A stretch of 64,000 nt of DNA, from positions 31,411,695-31,475,694 of the forward strand of contig CM077831.1 of assembly GCA_039720395.1 (NCBI GenBank), in the 5' to 3' direction. The DNA comes from Liquidambar formosana. Its lineage: Eukaryota; Streptophyta; Magnoliopsida; Saxifragales; Altingiaceae. The first letter of the stretch is position 1. Each line of letters starts with the position of its first letter. Made by a program: the position numbers and the translations under genes. The notes beneath the pieces were generated by a model. It made no database searches. It was not told the origin of the DNA and saw only the letters and a program-made list of their open reading frames with translations. This document shows positions 36,601 to 43,012 of the stretch, piece by piece.

Positions 36601-37173
36601 CAGGTATGTGGCCCTACTTCCTTGTTTGGTTAATCAGTCCACATCATCTTTTGTTCTTGTGAATTTCATGTCCCTAGAACCACAACTCTGTGTTTTTAAC
36701 TAAGAATTGTGTAACTAGACCCCATGGAACTGTGTGAAACCACCAAAGAACAAGCATACTATTTTTTTTTTCTTCATTTAATTTACCCTTAATATTCTGA
36801 GAAAATAAAATAGATGACTGAAGAAAATCATTGGTCTTGGAATTCCTTGCCAGAGTACATAGATGAGATTTGTTGTTTAGGACTTAATATGCTGATTTCA
36901 ACTTTGTTTCTGTTGCCTACTCATTTGTTCTTTTTTTCCTAAAGCCTCGTAATGTGTGCCCAAATATAGGTTCACGTCGCAGCTTCAGAATGCCTTCTGG
37001 AAATGACCAAGCTGTACAGTAATCTTCCACCAGTGCATTGGACAGATATTGGGTTTAGCGGTGAGCTGCTTCATCAGTATGAGACGGAAAAAAATGAGCA
37101 GGCAAAGTCACTGCTAAGAAAATGTATTGACATCCTGGAAAGCCTGAAACAGGAAGATGTCCAAACAGCTTAA
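3456..37173 (+). CDS. ECM29: Proteasome adaptor/scaffold protein ECM29, 35 exons, 1819 aa
   Basis: ECM29 is a HEAT-like-repeat protein that binds the 26S proteasome, holds or checks the 19S-20S association and links proteasomes to other cell structures. The assembled product starts MAESSSATTPAKSDAEIEEM and runs through typical ECM29 blocks, for example ERCAGVVWLLSLTIYCGQHP, GQPDLIYKFMDLANYQSSLN, FGFSKIAKQAGDAL, RLWRSREASCLALADIIQGR and FRAMDDIKETVR. It ends ESLKQEDVQTA. All 35 exons join with consistent phases, giving 5460 nt including the stop, close to the roughly 1.8-kb-residue length expected of plant ECM29. No frameshift or in-frame stop was met. The start codon is chosen because the protein matches plant ECM29 N-termini and the ATG follows a TATA box by 96 bp. 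The locus spans 33.7 kb, mostly introns swollen by transposons. The full exon list is in the next entry. Confidence 0.95.
3644..3683 (+). repeat. (CT)20 microsatellite beside the first ECM29 splice donor
   Basis: Twenty CT units begin four bases after the GT of intron 1. The donor is AAG|GTCACC, a weak match to the plant consensus. The array runs into a short TA/GT-rich stretch (3684-3708). Confidence 0.95.
4555..4789. mobile_element. PIF/Harbinger (Tourist-like) MITE with TTA duplication
   Basis: The element is 235 bp in ECM29 intron 1. Its left end is GGCTATGTTTGTTTGGCTGG and the reverse complement of its right end is GGCCATGTTTGTTTGGCTGG. The inverted match continues through repeated GGAATGGAAT blocks for about 45 bp. 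TTA lies directly outside both ends (4552-4554 and 4790-4792), the duplication typical of PIF/Harbinger elements. Confidence 0.87.
7089..7521 (+). pseudogene. LINE 3' end with RNase H remnant
   Basis: One frame reads FGALLVVLGYVKAETLRNIL, then VEGDSSSINVWHLMRTILDI, then VSFFWIHRSANIEA. This matches the RNase H domain at the C-terminus of plant non-LTR retroelements (motifs VEGDS and WIHRxAN). It is broken by stops and followed by a T-rich 3' tail and an A-run at 7509-7521. It is a 5'-truncated, dead copy in ECM29 intron 7. Confidence 0.7.
8547..8684 (+). repeat. 5' LTR of the copia element
   Basis: The LTR is 138 bp, begins TG and ends CA, and is identical to 13440-13577. It contains TATTTTATATACC (a possible TATA region) and GAATAAGATGAA (possible polyadenylation region). 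Confidence 0.95.
8685..8696 (+). other. Primer-binding site of the copia element
   Basis: TGGTATCAGAGC directly follows the 5' LTR and is complementary to the 3' end of initiator tRNA-Met, the usual primer of plant copia elements. Confidence 0.93.
8697..9226 (+). other. Untranslated leader of the copia element
   Basis: About 530 bases lie between the primer site and the gag-pol ATG. They are rich in scattered ATCGCAGCA / TCGCA motifs, unlike the T-rich introns around. Short ORFs (8816-9172, 8994-9203) resemble no known protein and reflect this biased composition. Confidence 0.75.
9227..13426 (+). CDS. Copia gag-pol polyprotein, 1399 aa, uninterrupted
   Basis: The domains are in copia order. 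A UBN2-type Gag lies in about residues 1-230. A CCHC zinc knuckle CSFCHQKGHWKVQC starts at 244. An aspartic protease has DSGATHH from Asp344. A GAG-pre-integrase segment contains LWHSRLGH. The integrase has Asp541 (HSDVWGP), Asp604 (CDLGGEY) and Glu640 (NGVAERKH), so D604 and E640 are 35 residues apart as expected. The reverse transcriptase has QMDVKNAFLNGDL and YVDD at 1083-1086. RNase H has SDADW (Asp1247), AEAEYRA and YCDNKSA. In the integrase, RSDNGGE-type sequence is changed to RCDLGGE, but the acidic residue is kept. No stop or frameshift occurs, so the protein may be functional. All longer ORFs in other frames here are shadows. Confidence 0.97.
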   Translation: MAHTNSDSLQAVSVKLTGDNSTYWAYVMKNFLLGKNMWGYVTGTIPKPRDATAEKYAEFLGIWEMNNAKIITWINNSVEQSIGIQLAKFSTAKEIWDYLSKVYMQSNFAKRYQLEHDIRETPQGARSIQEFYAIMTGFWDQLALTEPKELSVNTVYCNYREEQRLVQFLMALRDEFEGIRGTILHCTPLPSVDSVVNELLAEETRFKSKKGLLPLPTPSVFAVPPKPHTNTQNSQRLKVAVDECSFCHQKGHWKVQCPKLLNKQAPISHQQSSNSHQPWKKNGPMHTAAIAPSTDAPLDPSLVALAEQLQKYLASSQPNALSVNSSIGLSSSPPGISRSTWVFDSGATHHMTHDISLFLSTISPSSSITVMTANGTSMPLAGVGSISTSYLSLSDVYCIPELSLNLISVSQLSDAGYIIRFSSMGCTVQDPHSRQLIGTDRKIGGLYVLEELHVPALAASTIDLSSFRLSPKSSSFYLWHSRLGHVSSSRLKYLISTGLLGNLQSHDISYCSGCKLAKFTALPFNKSTTISSAPFDLVHSDVWGPAPVTTKGGSRYYVSFIDDYSRYCWVYLMKHRSDFLSIFTAFRAMIHTQYSAVIKCFRCDLGGEYRDTDFLHLLTSDGTIQRSSCTDTPEQNGVAERKHRHIMETARSLLLSASVPSSFWGEALLTAVYLINRIPSIITSSISPFASLHGQSPDYHTLRVFGCTCFVLLPKVARTKLAARSAMCVFLGYGDGQKGYRCYDPIAKKLYVSRHVVFLEHIPFFSIPSATNVVSNSDLIYLDPFPDIVPSDSYIGELVSSDIPSSSSLSGSRPPIIHVYSRRVQAPSLAHPAPSHPSAESSSTPGDVDLHTPRYPRRIRKCPNRYSPDSSHTCYSSDFCSFLSSIHSLSEPLSYKEAALDPLWQQAMNEELSALHKTNTWDLVDLPIGKRAVGCRWVYKIKTKADGSVERYKARLVAKGYAQEYGIDYEETFAPVAKMTIVRILIAVAVVRHWSLSQMDVKNAFLNGDLSEEVYMVPPPGLAHPPGQVCHLRKALYGLKQAPRAWFAKFSTVVCDLGFTSSAHDSALFLRSTSAGQIVLLLYVDDMLISGDDTTGISLLKTQLQHHFEMKDLGSLRYFLSIEVASSPQGYLLSQSKYAADVIARAPLSDSRTVDTPIELNVHFTSTDGVPLTDPNLYRVLVGSLVYLTVTRPDIAYAVHIVSQFVSVPTSVHWAALLRILRYLRGSLHQSLLFSSTSSLELRAFSDADWAGDAMDRRSTTGFCVFLGDSLVSWRSKKQSVVARSSAEAEYRAMATTTAEIVWLRWLLTDLGVPSLSPTPMYCDNKSAIQIAHNSVFHERTKHIEIDCHFVRHHLQLGTLSLPFITSTMQLADFFTKSHTIMRFRFLLGKLSMLPTVTS
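13431..13439 (+). other. Polypurine tract of the copia element
   Basis: GAGGGAGGG directly precedes the 3' LTR, five bases after the gag-pol stop codon. It primes plus-strand synthesis in this family. Confidence 0.9.
13440..13577 (+). repeat. 3' LTR of the copia element
   Basis: 138 bp, identical to 8547-8684, ending TTACA. The following host sequence is GAGATTATTTTACG. Confidence 0.95.
14522..14830 (-). pseudogene. LINE RNase H remnant, antisense to ECM29
   Basis: The minus strand encodes YWGHFRDCKGEIVFEFSLPA, ALKEELLAIQEGLRKAFNLR and LIVEGDSAIAI. This is the RVT_3/RNase H-like domain of plant non-LTR elements, with the LKxELLAI and VEGDS motifs. Only a fragment survives, in ECM29 intron 8. 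Confidence 0.72.
16397..16424 (+). repeat. (TTA)9 microsatellite
   Basis: About nine TTA units in ECM29 intron 9. Confidence 0.9.
17925..18256 (+). pseudogene. LINE RNase H remnant with A-tail
   Basis: The frame reads EGLKIAWNLKFDKLLVESDW, then PAVHLVLTGYP and LAQLSKIVENI before stops. This is an RNase H-like fragment in which LLVESD corresponds to VEGDS. It ends in an A-run at 18243-18256, in ECM29 intron 12. Confidence 0.55.
19395..19725 (-). mobile_element. TRIM (terminal-repeat retrotransposon in miniature), copy 1
   Basis: Two 113-bp direct repeats (19395-19507 and 19613-19725) begin TG and end CA. They flank about 105 bp with no coding capacity. On the minus strand the internal part begins TGGTATCAAAGC, a tRNA-Met primer site, next to one repeat, and ends with the purine tract GTGAGGGGGAG next to the other. 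Five bp ATTAA lie outside each end (19390-19394 and 19726-19730). All hallmarks of a TRIM are present. It lies in ECM29 intron 14, antisense to the gene. Confidence 0.92.
19739..19990 (-). pseudogene. LINE 3' tails, antisense
   Basis: A T-run at 19741-19750 is followed by GATGAAGTAAAGGTATATTA and GGCTTAGCCCAAGTACATAAG. This is the reverse complement of a LINE 3' end seen on the plus strand near 48345-48421 (CTTATGTACTTGGGCTA ... TACTTCATCAAAAA). A similar T-run with AATCAGCAACAAAG starts near 19927 and may be a second tail. Confidence 0.55.
20547..20872 (+). mobile_element. TRIM, copy 2, same family
   Basis: LTRs at 20547-20658 and 20759-20872 flank about 100 bp. The internal part opens with the primer site TGGTATCAAAGC (20659-20670) and CATGTCGTTCTTGGGCC, shared with copy 1, and closes with GTGAGGGAAAG. 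The second LTR starts TA instead of TG and is more diverged, so this copy is older than the copia insertion. The TSD GAACT is perfect (20542-20546 and 20873-20877). It is sense to ECM29 and opposite to copy 1. Confidence 0.9.
20930..21252 (+). pseudogene. Probable LINE 3' end remnant
   Basis: Short frames give GEANFLAKSGANML and LGSLSSKG, similar to the end of LINE RNase H domains (REANxVADSLAKxG). A T-rich 3' region and TCAAAAAAGGAAAAAAAA follow. It is degenerate. Confidence 0.4.
22970..23080 (+). pseudogene. Tiny LINE RNase H fragment
   Basis: The frame reads CSRSANDVANNLANNFG, close to the PRSANDVADSLAK-type end of LINE RNase H domains. It is very short and lies in ECM29 intron 17. Two A-runs with a shared GGGATTAAC motif (22613-22682) lie upstream in the same intron. 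Confidence 0.35.
24236..24660 (+). repeat. Pair of diverged direct repeats in ECM29 intron 20
   Basis: Segments near 24239-24311 and 24586-24655 share the order TATCATTTCCATTT, CAATGCCA(A/T)AATTTTCACC, a T-rich link and ACCAATGCAC/ACCAATGCCA. The spacing is about 350 bp. No coding potential or transposon ends are seen. Confidence 0.5.
24660..26211 (+). other. Rest of ECM29 intron 20
   Basis: No exon, coding remnant or clear transposon is recognised. A purine-rich GAGAGAAAGAGAGAGTGAGA tract lies at about 24943-24978. Confidence 0.5.
27905..28441 (+). pseudogene. LINE ORF2 C-terminal remnant with 3' tail
   Basis: The frame gives VWRTVPHTIFWSIWRKRNKR followed by TFEDLES, matching the IWxERNRRTFE region after the zinc-binding domain of plant LINE reverse transcriptases. 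The 3' end reads TTCATTAAAAAAG. It lies in ECM29 intron 23. Confidence 0.7.
28446..29280 (+). pseudogene. Second LINE ORF2 remnant (zf-RVT region)
   Basis: Frames broken by stops give ARFW-like sequence, FDIASNMRAWVSDYVVLQP, then SVWECCVPSKVAFFVWLASK, DKLMSRGWSMPSRCILCTCE and RRIFEEKDS. These are successive parts of the LINE C-terminal region ending in the zinc-binding zf-RVT domain (VPSKVAFFVW ... RCxLC). A 25-base G-run interrupts it at 29031-29055. It directly follows the previous fragment. Confidence 0.78.
29031..29055 (+). repeat. 25-base poly-G tract
   Basis: Uninterrupted G25 after a short T-run, inside the LINE remnant of ECM29 intron 23. Confidence 0.95.
29682..29768. repeat. C13 tract and G17 tract facing each other
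   Basis: C13 (29682-29694) and G17 (29752-29768) are separated by 57 bases containing GAGTTCGAGATTCAAATCCCC, which resembles a diverged box B. The tracts could pair in single-stranded RNA or DNA. A decayed SINE is possible but unproven. Confidence 0.6.
31890..32125 (+). pseudogene. Short LINE remnant in ECM29 intron 26
   Basis: The frame gives FFCSIWKERNRRNFYEVEAS, the IWKERNRRxFE motif of the plant LINE C-terminal region, then drifts into non-conserved sequence. Confidence 0.62.
34997..36088 (+). other. ECM29 intron 31
   Basis: About 1.1 kb with no exon or recognisable repeat. The motif AACATATCTCAAG or CAGCATATCTCAAGG occurs twice near 35558-35642. Confidence 0.5.
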
Positions 37174-37475
37174 GTTTGCTTGGAAGGACAGCCAACAAAG
37201 CTATGGCTGCTTATGAAGAAATGGGTGTTGTCATCTTCTGTAACATAATATTATTTTTTTCGTCTAATTATGAATTCTGCAATCCACAATGGAACATTTT
37301 TTTTCTTTACAAAATTAAGAAGGGAATTTGGGGGGAAAATTTTGGGAAAGGAAGAAGAGGGTTGTAAAAAGAAATGCTAGTCGAATCGTAGAAAGTCATT
37401 TAGTTGAACTGATTTTTAACATACGGAGTGTCGAAATGTAATTCCAAATTTCCAATTCCTAATTTTTTTTGAGTT

Positions 37476-37863
37476 GGGAACGGCTATTGCAACCCCCCAT
37501 TCTTATCACCCCACCCTTTTCCTTTTGGTTTTTAAGATTTTATGAAAAATATATAAGGTTTTTACAAAAACCGGTCGTTTGGTCCACTAGAAAACATCAT
37601 TTTGAACAACTTGCGGAAGAAAGTTTTTCCAAAATCTATCGTTTAGGTAGATTTTTTGGCAAAAAATAAAATAAAGTCTATAAACAGCTAAAAAGTATAT
37701 TTAAACGATAGATTTAGAAATAACTTTTTTTTATAAAATTGTTCAAAATGATGTTTTTTAGTGGATATCATGGCCGGTTTTCATAAAAACCTTTTATATT
37801 TTGCATAAAACCTAGAGAATGGGGGTGGAGTGATAAGAATGGGGGGTTAGAATAGCCATTCCC
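37476..37863. mobile_element. Palindromic MITE, family B copy 1, just after ECM29
   Basis: 388 bp. The left end is GGGAACGGCTATTGCAACCC and the right end reads GGGGGGTTAGAATAGCCATTCCC, its near inverse. The arms continue as CCACTAGAAAACATCATTTTGA / CAAAATGATGTTTTTTAGTGG around the core ATCTATCGTTTA / TAAACGATAGAT. Copies 2 and 3 lie at 56475 and 59498. No TSD is clear here. It starts 302 bp after the ECM29 stop codon. Confidence 0.85.
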
Positions 37864-38402
37864 TTGGTGTTATGGAGTGAAGCCATCAGATTTGGGCCCA
37901 ACAGCCACCGAAGGCACCATATGTGCCAAATATTTAGTTTTGATAACTTTGGCCTGGATCTTAACGATTGAAGCCAACGATGGGATTTTTTTTTTAATGG
38001 GGTAAGTAATGTTCTGATTTCAATTGTCACTAGGAAAGCGCTTTTGTAGTGTGAAACATACGAATTAACTCGTGAAACCAACAGCCACCCAAGGCAAATC
38101 CTGAACAAAGTTAAATGTTCGGTTGAAATGATCTGAAGATTTTAGGTTTAACAAAATGTGATTCATAAACTTAGCGACTAATTTTGAGAAAGAAATGCAT
38201 TTTCGTCGTTAGAAGTATTTCAAATGTCGATTTACTCGTTTATTGTGAAAAAAAGAAACACATAAGAAGTATGAACAAAAATTAGGGTTTAGGTGATATT
38301 ATGGATTTGTAGTTAAGGTATGTGAGAGAGAAGTTTGTAATTGGGAGTTGGTATGAAAAGCAAATTTATTTTTATATTTAATTCATTTTGTCTTTTATTT
38401 TA

Positions 38403-38786
38403 GGGCAAATTGTAGAAGACCCCCCCAAAGTATGGAGGGTCAGTAGATAACTCTTTTTATGTTTTAATTTTATCAATGTGCTCTATAATTCAGTTAGGGA
38501 CTTAATTGGTTTAATACCATTAACAGTAAACATGAAAAGATTGATATACCCTACATCCTCTCTATCACGTGCACCCTCTAATCAAGGGCATTTTGGGTAA
38601 CATGGGTTCATTAACAATGTCATGTGCGTAACATGTGATTAATTTTTGTCAAATTTCATCAACGGCGAGTGATGGTGAGGCACATTGACAAAAATTAAAA
38701 TATAAAAGAGGTACATTGGTAAAATTAAAACATAAAAAAAGTTATCTGTTGACCCCATACTTCATAGAGTTATCTATAATTTACCC
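38403..38786. mobile_element. MULE-like MITE, family A copy 2, with 9-bp TSD
   Basis: 384 bp, ends GGGCAAATTGTAG and ATAATTTACCC, internal blocks AACGGCGAGTGATGGTGAGG and AAAATTAAAACATAAAA shared with 1557-1910. TTTATTTTA flanks both sides (38394-38402 and 38787-38795). A 9-bp duplication is the Mutator-like signature. It ends 231 bp upstream of the next gene's start codon. Confidence 0.87.
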
Positions 38787-38903
38787 TTTATTTTATTAAA
38801 TGGTGGGTGTAAAGAGTAAAAATAGAGGCGTAAATAGCGGCAACCTAAAATTTTTCCCAAGCACCCCTTCTCTCTCGTCTTCTTGTCTCTCCTTCTCTAA
38901 TCA

Positions 38904-38910
38904 AGCCCAA
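38904..38910 (+). promoter_or_regulatory. Possible site II (TGGGCY) element
   Basis: AGCCCAA is the inverse of TTGGGCT, a motif common in promoters of plant growth and ribosome-related genes. It lies 108 bp before the ATG at 39018, next to pyrimidine-rich leader-like sequence. A single short match is weak evidence. Confidence 0.3.
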
Positions 38911-39017
38911 ACCCCACTATAAACCACCCCATCGCCGAAACCCACCAGCAGTTTCTCGCCGAAACACATCATCAAAACCCACGGCTTCCCATTCTCTCTC
39001 TGTCCTCTTGTCGGAAG

Positions 39018-39946
39018 ATGGGACGGCAGGCGAAGCCGGCGGACGAGACGACACAGCGAGGGAAGTCGACTTGGTCGTTTCCATCTTCTGGATCACCGAC
39101 AGTGAGTTCCAGATCCAAAGCTCTTAGAATTTTTTTTTTTATTTTTATTTTTTTCAGAATCGTCTATACTTCACTTGTCCCTCATGAAAACAATTTAATT
39201 TAATTTTCTTTTGGGTGGTGTATTTTTCATCTGATTTTGGATTAATGTTGAGTTGATCAACTGGTTTGGTGCATCCGCCATTGGAGAAGGAAATTTGGTG
39301 CTTTGAGCTAAAAATACGTATACCCTCACGGTTTACCTCACCGTTGGAGTTGCTCTTATGCTTTATATTTTGTTTTTCATGGCAGTCGCTAGAGCAGCAC
39401 AAAATGCATAAGAAAAAGCAAGTTGCTAAAGGAGGACCATCAACAAGTTACATGGATTTGAAGGACCCAGAAATGGACATGAGAAAGATTATGAAGGATA
39501 TCGAGTTTTTGAGTAATAATTTTACTTAATTTTCTACATCAAGCTGATTTCTTTGATAGATGTATAATGGATGTTTTATAATCAGTAGTTTGGATTTATT
39601 GCCTTTTAGCTTGTTATATTTTGGTTTCTCATGCTATATAAAGAGTAATTATGACATAAAAGTGCATGGATATCTGTTTTCGTGGAAATTAATTTTGCAT
39701 TAGGAGAGAATAATACTGGGTTGGCTAGAAAGTAGAAACAACAATGGCCCTTGTGATGTGTATGTTCTCTTTACGTGGGGAAAACTGCTGGAAACATTTT
39801 GGGCCCAATTTATTCTGGGAAATTTACCACCAAAATAACGAAAAAGAGGACCTATTTCATAATAAATTTATGTTAAGGGTTGGGTTTAAGGGGTTTAATG
39901 GGATAGCCAATTAAAATACGGATTTTTTTCGCCTAGGAAATGAGTT

Positions 39947-39998
<52 letters not shown>

Positions 39999-40399
39999 AG
40001 CAAAAATAATAACAGCATGCTAAAGGGAAATCCTGCAGATTCATTTCTATTCTGATGCCATGTTTATTTGTCATTATGCCATCCATATTCTTTAGTGTTA
40101 GTGTTACTACAGTTCAGCTATAAGTATTTAATTTTATTATTATGGGAATTCAAATCTCGCATTCTAACTCTAGTAAAATATTTCCCTCGGGTGAGTTATC
40201 TAAAGGAAACTTGTGGTTGTAGACCCTTTACAAATCCATACATATCTTAACAAAAACCAACAAACTTTGAAATTTTTAGGTTACTAATGGAGGATGACCT
40301 AGAAAAGTATAACTAAGTACCATGATGAAGGCATTTGTCATTTTCAAAAGATCCTCCTGAAAGTAAGAGCTTAGTAGAATTTTAAGCAAATGTTTTTCC

Positions 40400-40449
<50 letters not shown>

Positions 40450-41785
40450 TATTCTTTGTGATTTTCATTCTCACAAGTCACAATAAATGAAATCTCTTCA
40501 CGTGATGAGGGGAGCTCTTCTACAGGATTTTGGCTGTTGGGTATAAAACTCATAAAAGTTTTTGACCCAATGATTTAGAAAACCAATGCACTGATATTGA
40601 TATGGGTGTGGAATTCTATAATATGAGTACTTTTGTTGGATTTAAAATTAGGATGTTTGTGCGTGGTGTCATTATCCAATAATATAGTAAAAATCATTTA
40701 AATTTAAAAGCAGATTTAAATTAAATTGTATTGTTTCTTATTAGCTATGTCATAAGATGCTATGCCCACGTATTTGTATGATCTTGTGGAGGGATTGGCT
40801 TGATTATGTTAACTTATTAAAACTTGTTGATCCAAGGTTCAGTGAGAATCTGGATAAGACAGATTTTATTGTAATTGAAACGAATTTGAGATTTATACAT
40901 CTGTAATTATTTGTTGGTCAAATAGACCTAGTTCCCCCTTGAGGCCAGCCAGCTTTATCTTTGACAGGGAAGCATTGATTATCTGTATCATGTTTTTTGC
41001 ATTTTCTTGTTATCTAATGTAATTTTTTACTCATAATTTTGCAGAAATGTATTTCTGCCGACTGCCATTTTAGTTTTTGTGCAAATCTTTCAGTATCCTT
41101 ATTGACATAGATATTATGCAATTCAGGTGCCTCACATATGACATGGAAAGAAAGAAAGGAGTTGGAGAACAGGAAGGTAGTTTCTCTTGGTGGAAAGGTG
41201 AGAGAACCTTTTTCCCTTCTTTCATGTTCATACATAAGCTGTTGCAAGTATGCAAAAAATTCCTTCTTGCTGAGAAAACTATTCCTTATTACTAAGTATA
41301 GTTCGGTTGCAATTAAGGTTCTTAAGTATTCATCTGTGCTTCTTGTTGACACAGCCTCCTAAGAGGCAGAGACTACCCTTAAGCGTAGCACGAGTAACCA
41401 TGAAGAAACAAAAGGAAAGAGAACAGAAAATGTTGCAAGAGGTGATTTATCTCTTCTGCTACCCCTTTTAACTGTTATTTCATCTGTCTTTTGCTACTTC
41501 CACTAACTATAAAGTTTTTAGAGTTCAATTCTTGGACGATTTGGAGGGAAGCTTGGTGGTGGTACTAAAAGAGTAGTCGAGAAGCGCAAGCCTGAGGACA
41601 GGGTGCTGAAGTCAAGTGTGGGTCATTTCAGAAATGGTGTACTGGACGTGGGCCATTTGTTACGACCTGCTCCAACTAGAGAACGTGATACTATTGCCTA
41701 TGCATTTGGTGAAGGGAAAAAGAAACAGGGTGGTGGAAAGAAGAACAAAGGTAAGAAGAAGGGTGGTGGTAAAAAGCGTCACTAA
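39018..41785 (+). CDS. Basic DUF4602 (C1orf131-like) protein, 5 exons, 210 aa
   Basis: Exons 39018-39101, 39386-39512, 41127-41197, 41355-41441 and 41522-41785 join in phase to 633 nt including the stop. The product starts MGRQAKPADETTQRGKST. It contains SHMTWKERKELENRKVVSLG followed by GKPPKRQRL, then ILGRFGGKLGGGTKRVVEKR and VGHFRNGVLDVGHLL, and ends in a Lys/Gly-rich tail (KKKQGGGKKNKGKKKGGGKK). The KERxxLExxxxxxLGxKPPK block and the VGxFxNGxL block recall human C1orf131 (DUF4602), a nucleolar factor of small-subunit ribosome assembly. The basic tail fits a nuclear or nucleolar location. Family membership rests on remembered motif similarity; the function is inferred from it. Exon 1 is the least certain because its sequence is not conserved to my eye. 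Intron 2 is 1.6 kb and contains a GA repeat and a long T-run. Confidence 0.78.
39950..39989 (+). repeat. (GA)n microsatellite
   Basis: About 19 GA units in intron 2 of the DUF4602-like gene. Confidence 0.93.
40402..40448 (+). repeat. 47-base poly-T tract
   Basis: Uninterrupted T47 in intron 2 of the DUF4602-like gene. It could be the A-tail of an antisense retroelement, but no SINE or LINE body is recognised next to it. Length may be assembly-sensitive. Confidence 0.9.
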
Positions 41786-42791
41786 ATTTGTGTATGAATT
41801 AAATTTTTTATTGGAATGCGGATGAATTAAATTTTTGTTTGTCGGTATTTGTGTATGTTGTTTGAGCTTGAGGCTAATGTGCTCTGCCAAGTTTAGGTTT
41901 CATCAGACACTCACATAGCATACACTGAAAAATGGTTGCTTTGTTTCCTACAACTCAAACTGCCACCGTACTTCTTTGTTTCAGTGTGTAGTTGGATTCG
42001 CCCAAGGTTGGATGCACCCCAGTATTCTTTCTTGGATGAATCCTGACCAATATCTAACCACTGGATGAGTTATTTTTGAAAAAATTATGACTGGTTTGTT
42101 CCATTGAAAACAAATCAGGGAAGGAATTTGTTTATGCTGTCATTGTGATTTTGATGTCATTAAGCTATACAATTATAGATTGTGCATATAGCATGAATTT
42201 AATGCTCATTCTTGGAAAAGGGCATCCCAGAACTTAAAAATGGAAGCCATTTTCCATTTTCTCTCTTTTTTTGTAACTTGTTTTCCCAAAACCAAACTGC
42301 ATAAAGGTTCTTCAGCTTGATTAGTTTACAAGGTGGATAATTGTTTTGGATTGCTTACAAAATTTAGGAATTAAGCATTATTTAGTTGAAAAGCTGATCC
42401 ATCAGTTGGATATTCTGCAATCTGCAGTCATGGAGTTGAGGGTTCGGCTCAAACCTGAGTAAGGATTCTTCTGAGAACAAGCAAAATTAGTTTACAATGA
42501 GGTTACTGATTTGTGCATCACACAAATTCACTGAGGGTACCCATTGTTCAAAATAGAAGAGGGAAGACCTATATCGTGCATATTTCAAGGTTGTATTGTT
42601 GCTAAACAAGTTTGTGGAACTATTGTCAACCCTTCAACCAAAAATATTCTTTCTCCAGAACCTACGCGTTGGGTTGAGCTGATATGCAGATAACCTTTGT
42701 TACGCTGGATTGCACCAGTTGGACAATTTGAGCTACAAACAATCTCCATACAAACAATTGGCCTGCCCGCCTTTTTTTTCTTCTTCTTTTC

Positions 42792-43012
42792 TTTTTTTTT
42801 TTTTTTTTTTTGATATTAGGAGGCTTCAAATGCTTTGCACCTGACTAATTCCCCTGAACACATGTAGTCCTTCTGTCTCACATGCATCGAGCAGTTATAG
42901 GACAAAGTCTATGAGGGTGGCCATGAGGGGGAGTGGTAAGAGTTGAACCCAAAACCTCTTGCTTGGCAAGAGATCCTAGGACCACTTGGTGTACCTCTCC
43001 TGACTATGTTTT
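42792..43012 (-). mobile_element. tRNA-derived SINE
   Basis: Read on the minus strand, it begins GAGAGGTACACCAAGTGGTC, continues TCTTGCCAAGCAAGAGGT and reaches the box B-like GGTTCAACTCT, a recognisable tRNA-like head. It runs on for about 200 bp and ends in an A20 tail (T-run 42792-42811 on the plus strand). The tRNA-like order and terminal A-tail support a SINE. The exact 5' end and TSD were not resolved. Confidence 0.68.

Larger units (their letters stand above)
3456..37173 (+). other. ECM29: Exon map of ECM29
   Basis: Exons read from frame and splice sites: 3456-3638, 5074-5241, 5375-5464, 5982-6118, 6216-6306, 6454-6536 (or from 6451), 6652-6758, 14002-14154, 15572-15636, 16990-17077, 17187-17265, 17354-17462, 18690-18749, 18899-19017, 21529-21910, 22008-22192, 22317-22389, 23241-23388, 23495-23664, 23801-24151, 26212-26379, 26535-26828, 27126-27302, 30711-30974, 31053-31151, 31251-31435, 32162-32497, 33516-33669, 33817-33927, 34164-34331, 34870-34996, 36089-36247, 36343-36455, 36544-36603, 36970-37173. 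All introns are GT-AG. The largest are intron 7 (6759-14001), intron 23 (27303-30710), intron 14 (19018-21528) and intron 20 (24152-26211). Least certain are the start of exon 6, the end of exon 13 and the start of exon 11; the last was chosen because earlier acceptors give an in-frame stop or the wrong phase. Confidence 0.88.

Noticed and set aside
41660..41890. 76-codon minus-strand ORF
   Set aside because: It is antisense to the last exon of the DUF4602-like gene.
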